A model generated the notes under the pieces. That model did not search any database. It had not been told where the DNA came from and was given only the letters and a program-made list of their open reading frames with translations. A stretch of DNA of 64,000 bases, taken from contig NC_081823.1 of assembly GCF_030704535.1 (NCBI RefSeq), forward strand, positions 25,236,001 to 25,300,000. The letters run 5' to 3'. This document shows, piece after piece, positions 1 through 10,740 of this stretch (positions are counted from its first letter, which is position 1; each line of letters opens with the position of its first letter). The position numbers and the translations under genes were made by a program. This DNA is from Vitis vinifera. Lineage: Eukaryota > Streptophyta > Magnoliopsida > Vitales > Vitaceae.

Positions 1-560
1 TCTCTGGGGGTTTAATAATGTTTGGATGGACAACACAAATGTAAGGTCGATGGTTGTATCATCAATAGTTTTTTTTTCATCATTTCCCTTATACTCTTGA
101 CTCAAACATATTGAACAATTGCAAAGATGAAAGCATTTGATACCATTTCAGATGGAAGTGTGTCAAGTGATTACATACTGTCAAATATCAAGCACCTCAA
201 TTTTTTCAAGTTCTTGAGCTCCATTGGTAAGTATTTTATCCTTCTATCCACAAAGTAAGATATTGCAAGGTAACTAAGTTGCCAATCTCCACAGGTAAAT
301 TCATAAGTTGATCATTGTTTGACATGTCTAAACCTCTTATGATAGGCATGTTTGTGAAGGATCCATTTTGAAATATGACTCACTACACTCACTCGATGCC
401 AGAAAGGTCATAGTATGAGGGAAATATGGTGGTTCCTTAAGTTTCTTCAATGTTGGTATCCCACAATGGCATCCTCTGCGTCTCTTTCCATTCTTCAACT
501 TCATGAGCTCTGTGTATCAGGGAAATATGTGAAATCATTCTCCATCTTCAACTGCTGCAT
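1..560 (-). pseudogene. CC-NB-LRR resistance gene fragment (LRR region), cut by window edge
   Basis: The plus strand of this stretch lines up with the LRR-coding parts of the two resistance genes in this window, for example the shared run TTTAATAATGTTTGGATGGA at about 11-30 and 20199-20218, and AAATATGGTGGTTCC near 422 and 20658. It therefore encodes LRR sequence on the minus strand. No long open frame survives on that strand and the spacing around 360-420 differs from both intact copies, so it looks decayed. Homology fades around 560. The upstream NB-ARC half is not seen; the 3' end lies beyond the left edge. It is outside the tandem duplication unit that starts near 1074, so it is a third, separate member of the cluster. 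Confidence 0.75.
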
Positions 561-1073
561 CAACTGCAGAAGGAAATGTAGAAGGAAGAAGTTGATTCCA
601 ATTATTCTCCTTTGTTTTGTGATTTTGCATTAAAGAAACACATCCCAACAGCCTGACAGATAATGCTTATGAAAAATAAAATAAAGAGATATTATGAAGT
701 GAAAATAGGATTATCCCAATGAATGAAACAAAGGCATTCTCTTGATTTTCAGTTGATGCTTCGTTTTCCCTGTTTTAGCTCCTTAAACTCTTTCTTTCAG
801 CTGCACTCTAAAATCTCTGAATTTTCACCTTCTTTCCCCCAATGCTCCCTTGGATTTACAGTAGGCAACCTCCCAAGATTTGATTTTGGGTATCAATTTC
901 ATAGTTCTAAGATTTAAAATTCCAATTCATTTTCTTTTTCTTTACATTATTTTTCTCAACAAATAAGTAGTTTATTATCTTCTAATTTTATGAAATCAAC
1001 CAAAATCTCAAACAGAGCACCTACAAAACCACAAAAAAAGAAAGGGAAAAAGGGAAAAACTACTAATTCAAGC
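561..1073. other. Intergenic, no gene seen
   Basis: AT-rich sequence between the resistance-gene fragment and the left edge of the duplicated unit. The short open frames here show no recognisable domain. Confidence 0.5.
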
Positions 1074-1712
1074 TTCCTTTCAATACGAAAGTGTTGAATC
1101 TATATTTATAATCTTCTATTTTTAAGGCACAGGATGACAATAGACTAATGAAAGTAAAACAGAAGCTTTGACAAGATAATCAGAGCTTGGAGCTCAAGTT
1201 TGTAGACATGGAAGCTCATGTGCAGTTGAAACGATGAAAATGCCTAGTGATGATTCAGCAATGCACTAATCGAGGCTTGTGGGGATTGTCGTGTCTTCCT
1301 TTGAGCTTCTGCATTTTGGTTTTTGAATTTCGTGGAGATTAAGAGATTGTTTCCTGGAGGAGGTGGGAGAAAAATAAATGATGATGTTGCTAAACAATCT
1401 TTACAAATAACATCTATTTTTGCATTTTTCTACAAGAATTTTACTCCCAAGTCCCAAACAATCTAATGAAGTATGTAGAGTGAGAAATCAAAGAGAAACT
1501 AAATATAATTAAAATACATGAAAAGTTAAAATAATATTCCAAATAGAAAATAAAATAATATCTTGAGAGGTCGACTCAAACAATCACAATGCACATTTGG
1601 AACTGGCCATATTTATAAAATGAAATTTTTTAAATACAATTATATATATATATATATATAAGGAAGAAAAAGAAGGAATTACTTGTAATGAGACGAATGC
1701 AATAGGTGTTCA
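1074..1712. other. 3' flank of resistance gene 1
   Basis: Homologous to 18927-19566 downstream of the second resistance gene. Contains a short TA run at 1641-1660 and no open frame of interest. It probably includes the 3' UTR and polyadenylation region of the gene to the right, but no single site can be fixed. Confidence 0.5.
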
Positions 1713-4391
1713 TCACTCGGATTGAAAATATGGAGTGAGGTTGTGCATAATGGTTTGATCCTCCCACTCCAATTCATCCCACCATTCTTGGTCTCCCTTG
1801 ATTTTCTCGAATTTCTTGCTCACTCCAGTATTGGAATGAAATGGCAGCTTCCTCAAACTTGGACATCCAGACACATGGATGTGTCTTAAAGATGGAAAAG
1901 GTAGGGCACGTCCATATATACTTCTTAGCTTTGGTAGCCATATTAAAGTGAGAGATATGAGTCTCGAGAATACACCCACATGATCTACTTCAATTTCTAA
2001 AACTTCACTCTTTTCATCATCTATCACTTTTTCCATTGATTTACATGCTGAAACACTTAGAAATTGAAGGCTTGGAGCACAAATAAGCCATGTCAAATTC
2101 AACAATTCACCACATCCGGATATGTCGACATCACAAAGGTTGTTCAAGCATTGGTGCCTTGGGAATTTTGAGTAGACCACCACTTCCTTTTCAAAATTGA
2201 TTTTCACATCTTGCAATTCAAAACAATTTCTAATACGGAGTGTCTCTATATAAAGGGATAGTTGGACCAGGTTCATACGCTCACAACCTAATTGCACCCA
2301 TCTTGTGGATCTTTGCAACTTGTGGGAGTTAAGTAATGTTTGGATGGATGATACACTTGTAAGGTGGATAGATATATCATCAATGTGTTCTAGCTGCTCT
2401 AACTCTTCTAATAACCTTCCTTCATCATCTCCCGTAAAGTCTGACCCTACAATCGTGCTATACATGCTGAACAATTGCAAAGAGGAAAGACTTGATACCA
2501 TTTGAGATGGAAGTGACTTGAGCGAATACATTTCATTCAATATCAAGCACCTTAATTTTTTCAAATTCTTGAGCTCCGCAGGTAAGTATTTTATACTTAG
2601 ACCCGAAAAATTAAGATATTGCAAAGTAACTAAGTTTCCAATCTCCGCAGGTAACTCTGTAAGTTTAAAATTGTTTGACAAGACCAAAACTCTTATAATA
2701 GGCATGTTTGTAAAGAATCTATTTGGAAATGACCGAATAAACTTATGTGATGCCAAAAAGGTGTCCATATTAGGGAAATATGGTGGTTTCCTAAGTTCTT
2801 CAATGTTGGTATCCCACAATGATATCCTCTGTGTCTCTTTCCATTTTTCAACTTCCTGAGCTCTAATCGGTTCAACTCCATCTTTTACCACAAATTTGTT
2901 CTTCTTCTTCCCGTTTTCACGAGCCAACCACAAAGCCATATCACGAATAACATCATGCATCTTCAAATATTTGTCTTTTTCATCTAATGGAGATCTGCCA
3001 TTCTCTAATAGACATGCCAGCTGTAAACTTTTAATAACTTCTTCTCCTTGATTTCTTGCTTGTTGTATGTTGTCATATTCATCCAGAAAACCCTCCCCGA
3101 TCCAAAGTTGTATAAGATTTCGATGAGAGATTTCATAATCCTCCGGAAATAAAGAGCAATATAGGAAACACAATTTGATGGTTTCATCGGGTAGGCTATC
3201 ATAACTGAATGCCAAGCGTGAAAACAGACGATTCTCCATACCTGGAAACTTTGCCGGATAATTCTTCAACATTTTTATTTTTTTCTCCCATTCTTCGGGT
3301 GTTTTTGTTCCCGCCATTGCTCGCCCTATGGTGATGAGGGCAAGTGGTAAGCCGCAACACTCTTTGGCAACCATCTCCGCCAACTTTGGTATATCTGGAT
3401 GAGAATTTATGGTGTCTGCTCCCACCTTGGTCTGAAACAGAGCAAAAGCATCCTCCCATGGGAGACAATTCATTTCAATGCTCTCTGTAACTTCCATATC
3501 TTGGCACACATCTTTAGATCGCGTTGTAAGTACCATCTTCAACTTATCTTGAGGATTGAGAGGAGGAATACCAACTTTGGATAGATCCAGCCGCTCCCAT
3601 ATGTCATCTAACAAAAGCACAAATTTCTTTGTCTTCAGGACATTGAATATTTCTTCTGCCCTTTCATCCTCACTCCTACCTTCCCATTTATCTTGGGGAA
3701 TCTCCACTTTATTGAAAAGAACTCGCTGAACCTTTTCCACATTGGCTGGTCTGGACACAGTCACCCAAATCACTGCATCAAATTCAAGCCTGGTTTTGAG
3801 GAGCTCATTGTTGATCCTGGTCAAGAGGGTGGTTTTGCCCACACCCCCCATTCCATATAATCCGATACTGCTTACCTGCTCTCCACCATCTTGGAGCCAT
3901 TTCCAGACCTTCCCAAACAACAAATCTTGGCCCACAGTCTTTTCAAGCTGCCTCTCCATCACGGGAGGACTAGGCAAAGGTTCAGCAACTACACTGAAAT
4001 TTGAGCCCTCCGTCTTCTTGACCGTCACAGCATCCATCTTTTCAAGTACCATCTTGCCAAGATTGTAGCTAGCGCCACAGTTTTTAGGACAACAGGTTCC
4101 GAGACATTTCTTCTGGATTTCTTCATCACCTTTCGCCAATATTTCCTGCACTTCTTTTTCCATGGCTTCTACTCCGCGGAGCCAGCCATCAACTACACGA
4201 AGATGCTTCTTCTGACGTTTCTCTTCACGTTCCACCCTTTCCTTCACATCTTCGTACAGGTTCTTGAGTTCCTCCATTTCAGTTCTCAAAGAGTTGAGAT
4301 TTTGTGGGAGGTGACGGATGTAAACAGCACGCTTAGCAGTGCAATCCCACAAGCGAGTGGCGGCATCCAGGATGGGGCTCACACAATCCAT
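1713..4391 (-). CDS. CC-NB-LRR (RPS5-type) disease resistance protein, copy 1
   Basis: Single-exon gene of 892 residues, usual for RPS5-like CNLs, which are intracellular immune receptors that bind ADP/ATP and act at the plasma membrane or in the cytosol. Coiled coil at about 1-140 with the run MEELKNLYEDVKERVEREEK; P-loop GMGGVGKTTLL at about 180-190; kinase-2 LLLDDIW near 259; RNBS-B VLTTRS near 287; GLPLA near 347; RNBS-D CFLYCSLFPEDYE near 408; MHD in KMHDVIRD near 478; leucine-rich repeats from about 550 to the end. All nucleotide-binding motifs are intact. The start is the first in-frame ATG (4391), giving MDCVSPILDAATRLWDC, typical of the family; the frame is open for 26 codons upstream but without ATG. 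It is a close paralogue of 19567-22281. Ligand or guardee unknown. Confidence 0.93.
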   Translation of the reverse strand: MDCVSPILDAATRLWDCTAKRAVYIRHLPQNLNSLRTEMEELKNLYEDVKERVEREEKRQKKHLRVVDGWLRGVEAMEKEVQEILAKGDEEIQKKCLGTCCPKNCGASYNLGKMVLEKMDAVTVKKTEGSNFSVVAEPLPSPPVMERQLEKTVGQDLLFGKVWKWLQDGGEQVSSIGLYGMGGVGKTTLLTRINNELLKTRLEFDAVIWVTVSRPANVEKVQRVLFNKVEIPQDKWEGRSEDERAEEIFNVLKTKKFVLLLDDIWERLDLSKVGIPPLNPQDKLKMVLTTRSKDVCQDMEVTESIEMNCLPWEDAFALFQTKVGADTINSHPDIPKLAEMVAKECCGLPLALITIGRAMAGTKTPEEWEKKIKMLKNYPAKFPGMENRLFSRLAFSYDSLPDETIKLCFLYCSLFPEDYEISHRNLIQLWIGEGFLDEYDNIQQARNQGEEVIKSLQLACLLENGRSPLDEKDKYLKMHDVIRDMALWLARENGKKKNKFVVKDGVEPIRAQEVEKWKETQRISLWDTNIEELRKPPYFPNMDTFLASHKFIRSFPNRFFTNMPIIRVLVLSNNFKLTELPAEIGNLVTLQYLNFSGLSIKYLPAELKNLKKLRCLILNEMYSLKSLPSQMVSSLSSLQLFSMYSTIVGSDFTGDDEGRLLEELEQLEHIDDISIHLTSVSSIQTLLNSHKLQRSTRWVQLGCERMNLVQLSLYIETLRIRNCFELQDVKINFEKEVVVYSKFPRHQCLNNLCDVDISGCGELLNLTWLICAPSLQFLSVSACKSMEKVIDDEKSEVLEIEVDHVGVFSRLISLTLIWLPKLRSIYGRALPFPSLRHIHVSGCPSLRKLPFHSNTGVSKKFEKIKGDQEWWDELEWEDQTIMHNLTPYFQSE

Positions 4392-4582
4392 GGAGAAAAC
4401 AGGTGATGGATTGGAGTTGGAGAGGTGGAGAGAAGATGAGCAAGGAGAAAAGTAATAGTGGAATATCACCTCTCTTTTTCCCAGTAAAAGACTGAGAAAT
4501 CAGTGCCGGCCGGAGATTGTGGTTGGAGCCTACGTTGAATGCTATAAAAAATTCATAATCTGTAGATAATACCAATAAATAA

Positions 4583-4740
4583 TGTCATTGTCTTCTATGT
4601 ACAGACTGTGTAAAGATTAATAAAAGACTCACCACTTGTGATACTTAGACTCGTATAAAAAATTAATAAACTGAATACATATTGCCTATAAAAGACTCCA
4701 CCATTTGTGATAAGTCACAATTTTTCTAGGGTAAGGGTAA
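4583..4740. repeat. Single copy of a ~105-bp upstream repeat
   Basis: The run GTCATTGTCTTCTATGTACA begins an approximately 105-bp unit that recurs as a three-copy array at 6509-6775 and once at about 22475 upstream of the second resistance gene. It lies 190-350 bp upstream of the resistance-gene start. Confidence 0.7.
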
Positions 4741-4785
4741 GTTACTATTTATTTCTTTTTATTATATTTATTTAAACTTTAATGG

Positions 4786-4788
<3 letters not shown>

Positions 4789-4869
<81 letters not shown>
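4789..4869. repeat. (TA)n microsatellite, about 40 repeats
   Basis: Uninterrupted TA dinucleotide run of 81 bases. At the same place the other two copies of the block (near 11936 and 22590) have a short TA run or a T tract, so the array expanded only here. Confidence 0.95.
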
Positions 4870-4872
<3 letters not shown>

Positions 4873-5118
4873 TTAGAGCGTTCATAATAGGAAACCCTAG
4901 ATTTTCTTTTTTCTCTTTGAATTTTTTGGATTTCACATGGTATTATAGAGCAAAATTGATCTTTTAATAAAACTTTTGATTTATGATCTCATGGAAGAGA
5001 GTTTAATCTCATACATTTGCAAAAAATGGTCTTTTTATATTCGTTTTATTATAAAATTCTCTTTTGTCATATTTAATTATGGAACATCGTAATGGATGAT
5101 CACATCATTTTTTCCCCA

Positions 5119-5210
5119 TTTGATATGCTATTGAAATAGCTTTTCTAGCTATATTTTTTCCCTATTTGATATGCTATTGAAATAGCTTTTCTAGCTATAT
5201 TTTATGCTAC
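5119..5210. repeat. 46-bp tandem duplication
   Basis: The run TTTGATATGCTATTGAAATA starts at 5119 and again at 5165, a 46-bp period. The homologous blocks near 12200 and 22850 have a single copy. Confidence 0.85.
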
Positions 5211-5790
5211 TCCGCTCATTTCATAAAATATTATTCCTTATTTAATTATAACTACCCAATATTTGGGAGATCCTTTCCCCGGACCCATACGTCTTTCTAT
5301 AGGTTGGATGGTGATCGTTGACTAATATATTATGATATCATGTTGTATATAAAATTCATTCATTCATTTACTTTTAATTTTTATTAGGGGATAAAATACA
5401 TTTAACCTCAACTTATGTTTCATATATTAAGCTTAATTTTTTTCCCCTTTTCCTTTATTTCTTATCCTTTCATTTTTTTTCTCAATCTTTCAAGATCCAA
5501 AAACAATATTGTATTAATCGGTAATATAATGGCTATAATATATTTACATTAATTATGAGAAACTTCGATGGTGTTTGTTTGTTTTTTTTTTTTTTTATTG
5601 AATAGAAAAAGTTTAAATATTTAATTTTTTTATTCAGTTAAAAGTAATTTACTATATCAACTAACATAATTAAAATGAACTTGTTATTCATAGGTTCATT
5701 TTAATTATATGGGACGATATCAACATGTTACTATTAATGAAAAAACCAAATATTTTAACTTTTTCTATTCAATCAAAAAACAAATGAAGT

Positions 5791-6508
5791 TATATGGCTT
5801 CATATAGATAATACCCAAGTTTAACTAAGGTAGTACTTGAGGCCAGTTAAGATAGTACCTAAAGTAAATTAAGGTCGCACCTAAGGGTTATTGAGGTAGT
5901 ACTTAAGGTACAGTCGCGGGTTCATTCGGACCCAATACTTTAAGAGTCTCTCTTGCTTCATTTTCTACATTGTTTCCTTTAGTTTTTTAAGGATTTCGCC
6001 GATTTAATGGTCTAGGAGAGATGTTTGGTGTTATTTCTTGCTGATAAAACTATATTTGACAAGAATTTGCTAATCTAGGACACATTTGGAGGTTAGGGTT
6101 TCAATTTTTGGGTACATACTCTCTCCACTCGAGCTCCTTTTCGTTTTTCCTGGATTCTCTTGGACTCCCATGGCTCCTAGATGAGCCGAAAGACGCGTTT
6201 AATTGACACCGCCTTGGAGTTTTGGATTTGGGTTTTTGAACTTAAATGAGAGAGATTTTGAGTTTTCAAGAGTGAAAAAAGATGAGAGAAAACTTCCAAA
6301 TGAGAGAGGGTGGCATGGAGGTTGGGATGATGCTGAGGATGTTGAGCTGGAGAAATGGAGGGACAATTTGGACATAGAAGATGGAGCCGGCTCAAAAATG
6401 ATAATACTTTTCCTATTAAAAGCTTATTCTCATATTTCCATTGTTGGGTTTTAAAAATGCTATTATATTGGGATGGGAAGCCCAAAGCACAACTTTCCCA
6501 AAAAAAAA
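5791..6508. other. Unique spacer with short imperfect repeats
   Basis: Not homologous to unit 2. At 5821-5915 there are four diverged copies of a roughly 23-bp motif around AAGGTAGTACTT. Short open frames on both strands at 6177-6485 overlap each other and show no domain; I do not call a gene. Confidence 0.5.
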
Positions 6509-6775
6509 TGCCATTCTCTTCAACGTACAGACTGTGTAAAGATTAATAAAAGACTCCACCACTGGTATAAAAATTAGTAAACTGAATACATAATGCCAAT
6601 AAAGTAATAATGTCATCGTCTTCTATGTACAGGCTGTCAAGCACCATAAAGATTAATAAAAGACTCCACCATGTGATACATAGAATGTTATAAAAAATTA
6701 ATAAACTGAATACATAATGCCAATAGATAAATGTCATTGTCTTCTATGTACAGACTGTCAAGCTCTATAGCAATT
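6509..6775. repeat. Tandem array of three ~105-120-bp units
   Basis: Units start near 6509, 6612 and 6733, each beginning with a variant of CATTGTCTTCTATGTACAG and containing AATAAAAGACTCCACCA and AAACTGAATACATAATGCC. The same unit occurs once upstream of each resistance gene (4583 and about 22475), so this is an expanded second copy of the resistance-gene leader region. Confidence 0.8.
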
Positions 6776-7491
6776 AATACAAGACAATTCAGAAATAAAA
6801 CTATATAATGCATGTTAGAGTACTTATTTATTTAGAAGTTTTATTTAGTTACTATTTTTCTAGAGTATGGGTAAGGTTGTTGTAGACCCCCATTTTGGGG
6901 CTGATTTTTCTCACCATTTTTGCAGCTCATTTTTTGCCAGGTGTCACGTTTCTAAGTTACTACATGCTATCTTCTGGTTAACTGTTGAAGAATCAGGTGA
7001 ACTTTTGAGAGCCATTGGAAGCTTGACACATGGCTGGAATATTCAGAGGAAACGCATTTTGGCTGTTAGAGGGAGCGTTGCCAGCTGCATGGAGAGGTGC
7101 CTTTTTTTGCCAGAAAAAGATATTTTTGAGGGGTTGTTGGGGAAGATTTTTTTGGAGGGTGCTTTTGGTGGTTGTTTTTGGATAGGGATTTGGGGAGTTT
7201 TTTTTTTTTTTTGGCTTGAGGAATACCAGTTAGGAGGGGAGAGAGTTGTAGGGAGATATTTTTGAGAGGTATGGGTATCCATTGCCGAGGGGAGAGACAT
7301 TTTCTGGAGGGAAGTTCATTTTTCTTGGGTAGTGACAGAGAGAGAGATACAGAGTGTTTTGTTTGAGAGAGATTTTGGCTTGGGAGATTATAGAGGAAGA
7401 GATACAGAGTCAGAGACAAGAAGAGATACGCGTGGGGAAAGCCTTGAAAGAAGAGGGTTTAGGTATTATTTCTGTGGGTTAGCGTTTCGGC

Positions 7492-7556
7492 GGGAAATCG
7501 CTAAGTTGGTTAGAGTCCTGGTCCGTCACGCCAGAAGTCGCGGGTCCCTGTTCTTG
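7492..7556 (+). other. Degenerate tRNA-Asp-like sequence
   Basis: Reads as acceptor, D-arm and anticodon arm of a tRNA. The anticodon stem is CTGGT/GCCAG enclosing loop CCGTCAC (anticodon GTC), preceded by AAGTTGGTTAGAG as D-arm and followed by AAGTCGCGGGTC. The T-loop consensus GTTCGAAT is lost and the 3' acceptor does not pair, so it is a relic and not a working tRNA. Confidence 0.5.
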
Positions 7557-8517
7557 CTGTTTTACTGTTTTAGGTATCATGAGACTCTGTTTTTAATGTT
7601 TGAATGTGTTTGTTGGGGATTTTCACTTGACTCAGCTTTGATTTCTAACCTGTTTTTGTGTCCTCTGCTTTTGGTATTCCATATGTGATATTGGCATTCA
7701 TGATTTGATTTTGTTTTCAAAACTCATTTGAAATCTGTTTTAGCCCATTCTTATATCTGAGCCCATTGATTGATATATGAAATGAGATTTGTGGGGTTTT
7801 TTTCGTTTTCTTCTACTTGTGCCCTTTTTTTTTTTTTTTTGTTTTTTGTCCGTCCCCTGTCTCTAGCATCCGCCCATGGTGTACATCAATTTTCACATCT
7901 TTACTTGAGGAAGTAAAGAACTACAAGAAATGTATTCTCAGTTGGTGAGTATGATGAGTTGCAGCATGTTTGTCAAGTTATGGGGTGTCTGATTCATTTT
8001 GTGGGAGGCTATTCTCGACCAAGAGCATCATTTTGTACACTCCTCTTCCAGTTTTTATTGACTTTTTCAGTTTCCACCTGGTTTGGATAGCAAGGCCACT
8101 GCATCCTTTTACTAGAGAGCGATTTATATATTGAAGACAAACCCACTTTGCGTTTTGGAAGCGTGCTTGATTCAATTCCAGAATAACTTCTCATTGTTTC
8201 TCAAATCACGATTGGAAGAGATATTTCCCAGGGGACGCATGGTATTATCATTCATGGGCAAGAGATCTCCAGATCCCGCTGCAGATGAAAGTTGGAACCA
8301 TTGGCAGTATTGGCAGCTTGACTATACTAGAATCCGAGTTATCAGCTGTTCCAGTGATACTTGAAGAGTGACTATGCTTAACAGATGTCACAGAAAGAAT
8401 TACATATTTGTGAACGGATTGAAATGCAGATGGGATTCCCGTCAATGTGATTATCGGTGGTTTAGTGAAATACATATTTGTTTATTCCCTTTCACCTTTA
8501 ATCACGTGCATGTGTCT

Positions 8518-8867
8518 CATCCCATATCACCTATCCCATGCATGCACCCATAGCCATCAAATCTATTGCTTCACACCCACCAAACCCGCGCCACATGTAC
8601 CCACGACTAATCCATCCCATGCATGCACCCATGGCCATCAAACCCATTGTTCCGTACCCACATCAACCTATCCTACACCCACGGCTGTAACTCATCCCAT
8701 ATCACCCATCCCATGCATGCACCCATAGCCATCAAATCCCTTGCTTGGCACCCACCAAGCCCGCGCCGCATGCACCCACGGCTAATCAGCGCTGCATGCA
8801 TCCATGGCCATCAAACCCACTGCTTCATTCACATCACCCATCCCACACGTACACCATCCTATTCTTG
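8518..8867. repeat. C-rich tandem repeat, two units of about 175 bp
   Basis: CATCCCATATCACC starts at 8518 and again at 8693. Each unit contains two shorter copies of a segment reading about CATGCATGCACCCAT then GCCATCAAA. CATGCATG occurs at 8537, 8618 and 8712, and CATGCA at 8795. The open frames across it are repeat products only. Confidence 0.8.
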
Positions 8868-8889
8868 TCAATGAGATATGTCACCCGCT

Positions 8890-10028
8890 ACCGGCGTCAT
8901 GTGATGAAGGTGGAGCCTTTTGAGAATGAGCAAGTTGCAGCTGCATCTATGGGTACAGTCAAGAATTGGGCAATTTCTTTCGAATACATGGAAATCATTC
9001 TTCCAGCTAACGACAATGAAACGAAACCATGCATGGCGTTTAGCAAGATTAATTTCCCGTCTTTGGCACCTGTGACCCAAGTCTCAACATCCCACAATCA
9101 TGCAGCCTTCGTCATGCAGTCTGGAGAGGCTTCCACTTGTGGAAATTATTCCTCCTTTCGCTGTGGGCATGGAGATACAGTTTGTCCCATGTTCCGGCTC
9201 GACTTTGTTGAAGCACTGAAGGAAGTTCCTTACAAGCAGGTTGTTGCTAGGTTTAGTTTCGCCGCGTTTCTCCCAATAAAAGGCCATGTCTTTGCATGTG
9301 GAATGAACATACATGGTCAGCTTGGTTATGGTGACACTGTAGACAGACGGACACTTAAAATTGTTGAACTACTTGAAGGTGTTGATCCTGTGGTTCAGAT
9401 GGCTGCATGACCAAGTTGTGTCATGGCCGCAAATGATGATGGGACTGCCCACTCTTTTGGGTTTGTGACAAATTTCTGTCTTGCCTAGGATGAACAGCAT
9501 AATGAGCTCTGACCACGTGTAATTCAATCAATTAAAAGAAAGACTGTTCATGTGGTTCTCATCTCTGCTGGTGATGAGCACGTGGCGACACTTGACTCCA
9601 GTGGATTTGTATATACCTGGGGCAAAGGTTATTAGGGTGCATTGGACCATGGTGATGAGATTGGTAAGACTGCTCCTGAGATCTTAAGCAGCCTTAAGAG
9701 CCACCTTGCTGTGCAGGTTTGTGTATGGAAGAGGAAAACCTTCGTCTTGGTGGATACCGGTTCTGCATATGGTCTTGGGCAGATGGGTTTTGGTAGTTTT
9801 GGGTTTCCAGACAGGGGAGATTCTGATAAAGTCACGAGGCCTTGGATCCTTGATAACCTGAGAGGCCACTACATTTCTCAAATGAGCACAGGTCTGTATC
9901 GCACCATTACAGTCATTAATAAGGGACAAGTCTTTGGGTTAGGTGACAATGAAAGAGTACGACTCGGGCACGACACCTTGAGAGGAAGCCCCGAACTTGC
10001 TGAAATTTTTTGTTCAAGAAGCAACTGA
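8890..10028 (+). pseudogene. RCC1-family (UVR8-like repeat) protein, intronless decayed fragment
   Basis: One reading frame over about 1.1 kb encodes RCC1-type beta-propeller repeats: GHVFACGMNIHGQLGYGDT near 9282, SSGFVYTWGKGY near 9597, GSAYGLGQMGFGSFG near 9760 and KGQVFGLGDNERVRLGHDT near 9922. The frame is broken by stops at 9408, 9486, 9510 and 9633 but never shifts. RCC1-like plant proteins serve as nucleotide-exchange or signalling propellers; this copy cannot. The absence of introns and its place inside a transposable element suggest capture by a retro-mechanism. The parent gene is not in this window. Confidence 0.8.
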
Positions 10029-10349
10029 TAATGCAGGCCTTGACTCGAAAAGTTGCAATGAGGACTAGGTTAGGAGCACCCTAGAAGAATATTTTTGTGT
10101 CATGTGGGGAGGTTTCAAGGATTTCTATCCCTAAAGATCGTGAGTCCGGTTCTGTTGAGGATGAATGGAATGTGATCTGGGAAATCCTCAAGTGAACTAG
10201 GGAATCGGTCATATCCTGCGCATTCTATTCTGCATGTATCAATTCGCATGAGGCGAAAACTGTTAGGTTCACACCTTCCTCCACCTCTCATATGCATGGC
10301 ACGTGGCGTTCTCTAGCATGTATAGAAATGGAAGGATGATTTGAAAGTA

Positions 10350-10740
10350 TGGGACAGATTGTTGCTGTTGAATGACTGGATGGAAAGAGGGTCTTCAAGG
10401 CTACTGTGCTGATGGAGAACAATGACTTCTGGTCTATAAGTTTACGCCTCTGAAACCACTGGAGTATCGTCATCTAGATCTTCCACCTAATAAAGAATTA
10501 CTGGATTGGAATATAAGAATGAAAATAGTGGTTGGTACAATCATGAGATTGGAGCACTTGCATGATGAAGCGAGTCCTTCAGTTATTTATGAAGACTTCA
10601 AGTCACCCAATACTTCACTAGAAGAAAGGTCTCACTTCTAGCTTTTCGATTGGGGCTTGCAAAGTCAGTGTTAGATGCCTATGCATATGTGACAGCATGA
10701 GTAATAGGAACTTTTGGACATGTGGCTTCACAATAAGTAC
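10350..10740 (+). pseudogene. Receptor-like cytoplasmic kinase (class VII, PBL/PBS1-like) fragment
   Basis: Pieces of a protein kinase domain in order: GQIVAVE (VAIK-like strand) near 10350; YCADGEQ, a stop, then LLVYKFTPL near 10402-10455; LDWNIRMKIVVGT near 10503; LEHLHDEASPSVIYEDFKSPN near 10552, which is the catalytic loop with HRD replaced by YED; a DFG-like DWGL near 10650; and IGTFGHVA near 10704, matching the usual MGTYGY. There is at least one frameshift after DWGL and several stops. It follows the RCC1 fragment on the same strand inside the same element and has no introns. It is non-functional. Confidence 0.75.

Larger units (their letters stand above)
4740..5790. repeat. Resistance-gene upstream block, first copy in unit 1
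   Basis: About 1 kb that is homologous to 11886-12840 and to 22540-23500. Landmarks shared by all three are TTCATAATAGGAA, GATCCTTTCCCC and TATAGGTTGGATGGTGAT. Unit 2 has the block once and unit 1 twice, so the block was duplicated within unit 1 or lost once from unit 2. No coding sequence. Confidence 0.75.

Noticed and set aside
2305-4068. Plus-strand open frames of 60-113 codons opposite resistance gene 1 (and the same at 20537-21958)
   Set aside because: They are antisense shadows of the LRR and NB-ARC coding sequence; both paralogues show them and no domain fits.
4391-4469. 26-codon extension of resistance gene 1 upstream of its ATG (also 22281-22359 for copy 2)
   Set aside because: Open, but begins with GTG and has no ATG; the family N terminus starts at MDCVSPILD.
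8447-8874. Overlapping His/Pro-rich open frames before the RCC1 fragment
   Set aside because: Same peptide repeats in several frames because the DNA is a tandem repeat.
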